Source: Sphingobium lactosutens
GTDB lineage: Bacteria > Pseudomonadota > Alphaproteobacteria > Sphingomonadales > Sphingomonadaceae
Direction of reading: 5' to 3'
Assembly (NCBI RefSeq): GCF_013393185.1
Contig: NZ_QJQX01000035.1
Coordinates: 1-64,000 of the forward strand
DNA: 64,000 nucleotides
This document shows, in pieces, positions 59,234-64,000 of this stretch. The notes beneath the pieces were generated by a model, which saw only the letters and a list, made by a program, of their open reading frames with translations, did not search any database and was not told the origin of the DNA. Every line of letters starts with the position of its first letter. Positions within the stretch are counted from its first letter, which is position 1. The position numbers and the translations under genes were made by a program.

Positions 59234-60346
59234 TCAGCAACCCCGACGGATGATGGGAAGGGTGAGGAGAACGGCGAAGCCCGCCGTCTCGCGCGGACCA
59301 TAGACGATGCGGCCCTGATCGCCAAAGCGTGCGGTCAGCCGGTCGCGCACATTGGCGAGGCCGATGCCGCTGCCGCGATCCCCATCGCTGGGCGGATTGT
59401 CGCCATTGTCGGTGACGTTGATATGCATGAGGTCGCCATCCTCGCGCGCGGTGATGCGGATCTCCACCGGGCTGGAGGTGCGGGACACGCCATATTTGAT
59501 AGCATTTTCCACCACGGGCTGGAGGATCAGGCCGGGGACGCAGGCGCTCAGCAAGTATGGCGGGATGTCGATGACGGTGGTGAGCCGTTCGGGGAAGCGC
59601 ACCGCCTCGATATCCAGATAGAGTTTCTGGAGATGCACTTCCTCTTCCAGCGGCACATCGTCCAACGGATCGCCGGTCAGGCTGGTGCGGTAGAAGTTGG
59701 ATAGAGACATGATCATCTGCTCCGCTTCGTCGGGGCGATTGCGCATGACAAGGGTCGACAGGGAATTGAGCGTGTTGAAAAGGAAATGCGGGTTCACCTG
59801 ATAGCGCAGCGAGCGTAGCTCGGCCTGCTGCGCCGCCTGTTCCAGCCTTGCGGCTCTCCGCTCTGTGCTCCGCGCCTGCGCCGCATAGGACAAGGCCAGA
59901 TAGAGGCCGGCCCAGGCGGACAGGAAGAAGAAGCGGCTGATCGCATCTTCGACGATGCTGATCAGGACATAATTCTCCTCCGCCGCCTTCTTCTGCATGT
60001 CCGCATCGGAGAAGAGGGAGATGGGATCGTAGACATTGAACATATAATAGTTGGCCGCCGCCATCGCGAGCGCGAAGGGAGCGGCGAGCGAGAAGGCGGC
60101 GATCACCCGGACCATCAGCGGGCGCTGGTCGAAGCGGCGCAACACCAGATAGAGGATCCAGGTGACGATGATGCCGATGATCGCGACCACCATCCGGCGC
60201 GCGGCCAGTTCCATCTGCGCATCGAAGCCGATGACGATGGCGCGCAGGCTCACAATCAATGTGTAGAACAGCCAGAAACCCAATATGGAATAAAGAGCGA
60301 CCGCAGGAGAGACGCCGCGTTCGCCGTCTTCGGAAACATATGTCAT
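59234..60346 (-). CDS. LytS-type sensor histidine kinase
   Basis: A 370-aa membrane kinase with about four helices in the first 190 residues, a coiled segment (ARLEQAAQQAELRSLRYQ) and the His_kinase (PF06580-type) domain with phospho-His in QVNPHFLFNTLNSLSTLV, followed by an HATPase with ILQPVVENAIKYGVSR and GSGIGLANVRDRL. No large extracytoplasmic sensor domain, so the membrane part itself probably senses the signal. Partner of the adjacent LytTR regulator. Confidence 0.92.
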   Translation of the reverse strand: MTYVSEDGERGVSPAVALYSILGFWLFYTLIVSLRAIVIGFDAQMELAARRMVVAIIGIIVTWILYLVLRRFDQRPLMVRVIAAFSLAAPFALAMAAANYYMFNVYDPISLFSDADMQKKAAEENYVLISIVEDAISRFFFLSAWAGLYLALSYAAQARSTERRAARLEQAAQQAELRSLRYQVNPHFLFNTLNSLSTLVMRNRPDEAEQMIMSLSNFYRTSLTGDPLDDVPLEEEVHLQKLYLDIEAVRFPERLTTVIDIPPYLLSACVPGLILQPVVENAIKYGVSRTSSPVEIRITAREDGDLMHINVTDNGDNPPSDGDRGSGIGLANVRDRLTARFGDQGRIVYGPRETAGFAVLLTLPIIRRGC

Positions 60347-60436
60347 CCATCCTGTCTACGCGCCCCCGTGGCGCTTGTCGCCCTGTCTGGCGGTAGCTGG
60401 TCGAACCGCTTTGCATGTTGGTCGAACGGCTAGGGA

Positions 60437-60462
60437 GGAACCGCCTTCTGCGCCTGTCCGTT
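60437..60462 (+). promoter_or_regulatory. EcfG (general stress sigma) promoter
   Basis: GGAAC (60437-60441) is followed after exactly 17 nt by CGTT (60459-60462), a perfect match to the alphaproteobacterial EcfG consensus. It ends 41 bp before the ATG of a hydrophilic small protein, so this gene is likely part of the PhyR-NepR-EcfG stress regulon. Confidence 0.7.
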
Positions 60463-60503
60463 GATGCAAAGCGCATGCAAGCACGGCGCGAAAGGAGAGT
60501 GTA

Positions 60504-60713
60504 ATGGGCAACAAGAGCGACATTCGTCCCCATAGTCGAGAGGAGGTCGGCGATGAGCGTGACACAGACCGACAGGACCATGCCGTCAGCCGGGAGGAGA
60601 AGTTGGAAGAGGGACTGAAGGATTCGATGGATGCGTCCGATCCGCCATCGACGACCAAGCCGGGCGATCATGGCGATCCGGTACCCTCGTCGGGATATAC
60701 GCCACAGGATTGA
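60504..60713 (+). CDS. hydrophilic stress-type hypothetical protein, 69 aa
   Basis: Very polar, probably unstructured protein (MGNKSDIRPHSREEVGDERD at the start, DPPSTTKPGDHGDPVP near the end), rich in Asp, Glu, Arg and Lys. ATG 60504 follows AAAGGAGAG. A perfect EcfG promoter upstream suggests induction by stress or stationary phase. No known domain. Confidence 0.8.
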   Translation: MGNKSDIRPHSREEVGDERDTDRQDHAVSREEKLEEGLKDSMDASDPPSTTKPGDHGDPVPSSGYTPQD

Positions 60714-60793
60714 TGGCCGAGCCATGATTTTATGTTAGTCTGTTGAGGCGGAAGAGCGAAATGGCCGCCGCTTGCGAGAGGAGCGAATGATCA

Positions 60794-61048
60794 ATGCCAA
60801 CATCCTGCACCCCAGCCGTCGAACGTATTGCGCGGGTACTCGCCGGACGGCATCTGAGCCTGAATGGCGGGGGTAGCGATCCCCATGCAGCCGGCGCCGT
60901 GGACGCAGCATGGCGCGACCATGTGGATGATGCCTATGCCATCCTGAGCACGCTGCGCGAACCGGACGCCCAGATGGCGCAGGCCGGTGATGTGACGGTG
61001 TGGCGCAGCATGATTGGCGCGGTGCTGGACCGGCGTCCCGGCGCGTAA
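60794..61048 (+). CDS. hypothetical protein, 84 aa
   Basis: Small helical soluble protein (AVERIARVLAGRHLSLNGGG, HVDDAYAILSTLREPDAQMA, VWRSMIGAVLDRRPG). The ATG at 60794 is 11 nt after AGGAG. A competing ATG at 60787 opens only a 28-codon frame. It resembles small lineage-type proteins of sphingomonads in layout, but no domain is assigned. Confidence 0.65.
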   Translation: MPTSCTPAVERIARVLAGRHLSLNGGGSDPHAAGAVDAAWRDHVDDAYAILSTLREPDAQMAQAGDVTVWRSMIGAVLDRRPGA

Positions 61049-61098
61049 GCCTTTTGCTAACTATTGGAAGGCATTGGGATGGGCCGGAGATCCATCCC

Positions 61099-61479
61099 AT
61101 GCCCAACGCGCATTACACGATAAATTTTCGCCACGATATCGGCCTGATGGATGTCGCTTGGCACCGCTTTTTCGCTGCCGACGATGTCGGCCCCTATGCC
61201 GATGAATGCAAAGCGCGATTCGTCGCCGAAGCCTTTCAGCCCGGCTATCTCCTGCGCATGGACATGAGCGATAGCGCCGTTCAGCCGCAGGATGCAGTTG
61301 CGATGTTCCGCACACATTTCGATGGCTTTCCGCGCGCACGTCGTATCGCCGTCGTCACTTCCAGCGCGATTGCCCGGATGCAGGTGCGTCGGGAGATGAC
61401 CCAGCCCTATATGCGCATATTCGGTACCGCCGATGGAGCACTGCAATGGCTGTTGGAAGACAGGTGCGTTCCCGCCTGA
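61099..61479 (+). CDS. hypothetical protein, SpoIIAA/STAS-like fold
   Basis: A 126-aa protein starting MPNAHYTINFRHDIGLMDVA. The C-terminal pattern ARRIAVVTSSAIARMQVRRE ... MRIFGTADGALQWLLE resembles SpoIIAA-like (DUF3478) proteins, which have a STAS-type fold. This is inferred from motif layout; function unknown. ATG 61099 follows GGAG. Confidence 0.65.
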   Translation: MPNAHYTINFRHDIGLMDVAWHRFFAADDVGPYADECKARFVAEAFQPGYLLRMDMSDSAVQPQDAVAMFRTHFDGFPRARRIAVVTSSAIARMQVRREMTQPYMRIFGTADGALQWLLEDRCVPA

Positions 61480-61636
61480 TTTCTGTCATCATCCTGTCGC
61501 ACAAGGATGATTTTCATGTTGCGCTGCACAAAGAAATCTGATCCCTTGTGAACGACGGTGGAACAGGCGCTTAAGCCTTCAGTAACCATGAGGAGCGCAT
61601 GTTCTATCGTACGACTTGAAGTCGGAGGGCAAGGAC

Positions 61637-62185
61637 ATGAGCACGAGTGCAAGACCGGCGGATGGGGCAGTAACCCTAGCGGAGTTGCGTGAATTCGCGA
61701 GCTTCCCGTCTGCCACGCAACGCTATATCCGCAGATCGCTGGACATAGGGCTGCATCGCCGCGACGCGATGAAGCTCTGGTCGCGCGACATGGTGGAGGA
61801 GGCTTCGATCCGCGCACAGGCACGGATCTACGGTCGCCTTGACGATATCAAGACGCGCGTGCCCGACGACAGCGGACTGGAACTGGTGGAGCCGTTCATG
61901 GCGCCGCTGGTGACGATTTCCGCCTTCGACCTGGGGCAGGACCGGCTCTGCAGCTTTTCCGCCTATCGTTTCCTTTACGAGCGGTTGCTGGGCGCGGGGG
62001 CGCGGCCCTGGCTGCCGGGCGCCTTCTGCGCTGCGGCGAGCCTGCCGCACCTCCATCCCGACAAGCGGCGCGCGCTGCTCCAGTCGATCAGCGAGGCGGC
62101 GGCGACGGCAGTGGGCTGGTCCAATCGCGAGCCGACCTTCTATCCCGAATGGGTCGAGAAGGTCGATATGAGCAAGGCCAACTGA
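61637..62185 (+). CDS. hypothetical protein, 182 aa
   Basis: Soluble, mostly helical protein (VTLAELREFASFPSATQRYI, IGLHRRDAMKLWSRDMVEEA, SAYRFLYERLLGAGARPWLP). No recognised domain. ATG 61637 follows AAGGAC. A strong terminator lies 45 bp after its stop, so it is expressed as a single gene or as the end of the small-gene cluster. Confidence 0.7.
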   Translation: MSTSARPADGAVTLAELREFASFPSATQRYIRRSLDIGLHRRDAMKLWSRDMVEEASIRAQARIYGRLDDIKTRVPDDSGLELVEPFMAPLVTISAFDLGQDRLCSFSAYRFLYERLLGAGARPWLPGAFCAAASLPHLHPDKRRALLQSISEAAATAVGWSNREPTFYPEWVEKVDMSKAN

Positions 62186-62230
62186 TTCAAGGGGCCATTC
62201 CATCCGGGGGGAGGAATGGCGGGCAAGAAG

Positions 62231-62264
62231 GGGCGCGACGGCATTGGCCGGTCGCGCCCTTTTT
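62231..62264 (+). terminator. rho-independent terminator
   Basis: GGGCGCGAC (62231-62239) pairs with GTCGCGCCC (62251-62259) and is followed by TTTTT. It closes the 182-aa hypothetical gene on the plus strand. Confidence 0.9.
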
Positions 62265-62285
62265 GCTTTTGTTGTCCAGACAAAT

Positions 62286-62313
62286 AAAAAGGGGCCGCCC
62301 GCCGGGCAGCCCC
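62286..62313 (-). terminator. rho-independent terminator after the hydrolase gene
   Basis: On the minus strand GGGGCTGCCC (62304-62313) pairs with GGGCGGCCCC (62291-62300) with one mismatch and is followed by TTTTT. It lies 25 bp after the alpha/beta-hydrolase stop. Confidence 0.85.
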
Positions 62314-62338
62314 CTGATAGTCGATACGATTCTGATCC

Positions 62339-62995
62339 TCAGCGGATCGGCGAGTCGGGTGACAGGCGCATGTCGAGATAATTATCGACCGACTTCATCA
62401 GCTGGTCGAGTTCGTGCTCGAAGAAATGGTTCGCGCCCTTGATCTCGTCATGATGGATGGTGATGCCCTTCTGGGTGCGCAGCTTGTCGACCAGCTTCTG
62501 GACGGCACTCGCAGTCACCACCTCGTCCGACGTGCCCTGAACGATGATGCCCGACGAGGGGCAAGGGGCAAGGAAGGAGAAGTCGTACATGTTGGCTGGC
62601 GGCGCGACCGAGATGAAGCCGCGAATTTCCGGGCGGCGCATCAGTAGCTGCATGCCGATCCACGCGCCGAAGGAGAAGCCCGCGATCCAGGTGGTCTGCG
62701 CTTCGGGATGGAAGCTCTGCACCCAGTCGAGTGCCGCTGCGGCATCGGACAGCTCGCCAATGCCATTGTCGAACGTGCCCTGGCTGCGACCGACGCCCCG
62801 GAAGTTGAAGCGCAGCACGGCAAAGCCACGCTTCACGAAGGTCTTGTAGAGTGCCTGGGTGATGCGGTCGTTCATCGTGCCGCCGCCCTGCGGATGCGGG
62901 TGCAGGATCATGGCGACCGGCGCGCGCGGGCGGGGCGGGGGGCTGAAGCGGCCTTCGAGGCGGCCTTCGGGTCCGGGGAAGATTACGTCGGGCAT
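62339..62995 (-). CDS. alpha/beta hydrolase
   Basis: A 218-aa serine hydrolase with the nucleophile elbow GFSFG (Ser108), the N-terminal oxyanion motif HPHPQGGGT, RFNFRGVGRSQG and a C-terminal His in GANHFFEHE. This layout matches the dienelactone-hydrolase-like cytoplasmic group often annotated as alpha/beta hydrolases of unknown substrate. ATG 62993-62995 (MPDVIFPGPEG) follows AGGTGCC. Divergent from the cysteine desulfurase gene. Confidence 0.9.
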   Translation of the reverse strand: MPDVIFPGPEGRLEGRFSPPPRPRAPVAMILHPHPQGGGTMNDRITQALYKTFVKRGFAVLRFNFRGVGRSQGTFDNGIGELSDAAAALDWVQSFHPEAQTTWIAGFSFGAWIGMQLLMRRPEIRGFISVAPPANMYDFSFLAPCPSSGIIVQGTSDEVVTASAVQKLVDKLRTQKGITIHHDEIKGANHFFEHELDQLMKSVDNYLDMRLSPDSPIR

Positions 62996-63121
62996 GGCAC
63001 CTGTTATGGTTCTGGGCCGCCTTTTGGGGCGGCGGGGATAGGATCGGTGCGCACGCCAAGGCTTGCGCTGGCGCGGCGCGGCAAACCGCCTATATAGATG
63101 CCGCCGCCATTTCCGCAATCA

Positions 63122-64000
63122 ATGAGTAACGCCCGCTTGGCCGCCGACCGCCTTTATCTCGATCATGCCGCAACCACCCCGATGCTGCCGCAGGCGCAGG
63201 CGGCGATGGTGGCGGCGTTGGCCAGTTGGGCCAATCCGTCCAGCCCGCATGCCGACGGCCGCGCCGCTCGCGCTCGCCTTGAGGATGCGCGCAGGCGCAT
63301 CGCGGCGGCGCTGGGGTGGACCGGGCATGTCCTCTTCACCTCCGGCGCGAGCGAGGCGATTGCCATCGCGCTGACCCAGGCGAAGGCCGGGCAAGTCGTC
63401 ACCTCGCCGGTCGAGCATGACGCCGTGCTGCGCGTGACCAAGGGCGCGGAGCGGCTGGCGGTGGATGGGGATGGACTTGTCTCCTCCCGTCATCGCAGCG
63501 AAGGCTGGGATCTCCCTTCTTCTGTTTTGGCCATCCAGCATGTCAACAACGAGACCGGCGTCATCCAGCCGCTCGACCTGATCGAACGCGACGGTGCGAT
63601 CCTCTTCGCCGATTGCGCCCAGAGCGCGGGCAAGCTGCCGCTGCCGGATGCCGACATGATCGCGATCAGCGCGCACAAGTTTGGCGGCCCGCCTGGCATC
63701 GGCGCGCTCCTTATCCGCGACCTCGCCCTGATCGAGCCGAGCGGCGGGCAGGAGCAGGGCTATCGCGCCGGCACCGAGAATCTTCCCGCCATCCTCGCCA
63801 TGGCCGCAGCGCTGGAGGCGCGCGGCGACTGGCTGGAGGCAGCGGCGGCGCTGCGCGCCCGGCTGGACGCGGGCATAGAGGCGGCGGGCGGCGCCATCGT
63901 CGCGCGCGATGCGCCGCGCCTGCCCGCCATCGCCAGCTATCGGATGCCGGGCCTGTCCGCCCGCGCGCAGCTGATCCAGTTCGACCTAAAGGGCATATCG
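63122..64000 (+). CDS. cysteine desulfurase (cut by window edge)
   Basis: PLP enzyme that takes sulfur from cysteine for Fe-S clusters or tRNA thiolation (NifS/IscS family). The visible 293 residues start MSNARLAADRLYLDHAATTP, have LFTSGASEAIAIAL, QHVNNETGVIQP, FADCAQSAGKLPL, the PLP lysine Lys186 in ISAHKFGGPPGIGAL and GGQEQGYRAGTENLPAILAM. The C-terminal catalytic-Cys loop should lie beyond the window. An in-frame ATG 24 nt upstream (63098) is also possible. Which subgroup cannot be decided here. Confidence 0.92.
   Translation, partial: MSNARLAADRLYLDHAATTPMLPQAQAAMVAALASWANPSSPHADGRAARARLEDARRRIAAALGWTGHVLFTSGASEAIAIALTQAKAGQVVTSPVEHDAVLRVTKGAERLAVDGDGLVSSRHRSEGWDLPSSVLAIQHVNNETGVIQPLDLIERDGAILFADCAQSAGKLPLPDADMIAISAHKFGGPPGIGALLIRDLALIEPSGGQEQGYRAGTENLPAILAMAAALEARGDWLEAAAALRARLDAGIEAAGGAIVARDAPRLPAIASYRMPGLSARAQLIQFDLKGIS

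Noticed and set aside
57158..59704. Very long open frame (848 codons) on the plus strand
   Set aside because: It is antisense to the HPP-CBS and LytTR genes, which have clear domains. GC-rich third positions create long antisense frames; its composition (Arg/Gly/His/Gln rich) matches no protein family.

Overview
The window is one contiguous, GC-rich (about 64%) stretch of a sphingomonad chromosome (Sphingobium/Sphingomonas-like; genus inferred from gene content, not proven). Supporting signs are the CckA-pathway phosphotransferase ChpT, a large TonB-dependent receptor, an orphan FecI/FecR pair, a perfect EcfG (general stress sigma) promoter motif, sphingomonad-style intergenic stem-loops and many small lineage-type hypothetical proteins. 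No phage, plasmid, transposase, rRNA or CRISPR array was seen. Coding density is very high, and many neighbours overlap by 1-4 nt.

Region 1 to 7.5 kb: the edge of a polysaccharide locus. UDP-glucose dehydrogenase (minus strand, cut by the window edge) diverges from wecB, wecC (UDP-ManNAc and UDP-ManNAcA synthesis), an outer-membrane export lipoprotein and a Wzc-type co-polymerase/tyrosine kinase. Region 7.5-12.4 kb: a minus-strand, translationally coupled trehalose operon (otsB, a GH15 glucoamylase/trehalase-like gene, otsA) that ends in a START-like protein and a 44-aa membrane peptide. Region 12.5-18.2 kb: a LysR regulator, a chromosomal ccdAB toxin-antitoxin pair directly before parC, and a degenerate-GGDEF/EAL protein. 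Region 18-25 kb: cca, NUDIX, DUF1285, GNAT, folB, a 2OG-Fe(II) oxygenase, an EVE-domain protein, small secreted proteins, and a 480-bp non-coding stretch with two tandem DnaA boxes, a possible structured RNA, then tRNA-Thr(TGT).

Region 25-32 kb: rarA with a coupled RNase-H-fold-like partner, a GT4 glycosyltransferase, a MOSC protein, a sirtuin and the FecI/FecR pair. Region 32-40 kb: tRNA-Leu(TAG), the proteostasis block tig - GT2 - clpP - clpX, and a TonB-dependent receptor. Region 40-48 kb: mtgA, an MFS/TetR/GNAT cluster, rpoH, rluD, a JAMM protein, chpT, DUF4269 and a nitronate monooxygenase. Region 49-56 kb: glnB-glnA, map, a CinA-type protein, a GIY-YIG/TrmJ in-frame fusion flanked by inverted repeats, then rpiB-glyA-nrdR. 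Region 56-64 kb: a membrane-tethered LuxR-type protein, an HPP-CBS protein, a LytS/LytTR two-component system, four small hypothetical genes headed by an EcfG promoter, an alpha/beta hydrolase and the start of a cysteine desulfurase.

The most unusual item is the single-domain GIY-YIG gene bracketed by inverted copies of a stem-loop repeat. The stems of these copies differ in sequence but keep pairing, and one copy is translated as the linker that fuses the GIY-YIG domain to TrmJ. Other points worth checking are a GH15 gene with no ordinary start codon for its conserved N-terminus, a trigger factor with a roughly 100-residue His-rich/Lys-Ala tail, a LuxR-HTH protein with a transmembrane segment and a likely periplasmic domain, and a 25-bp palindrome upstream of glnB.
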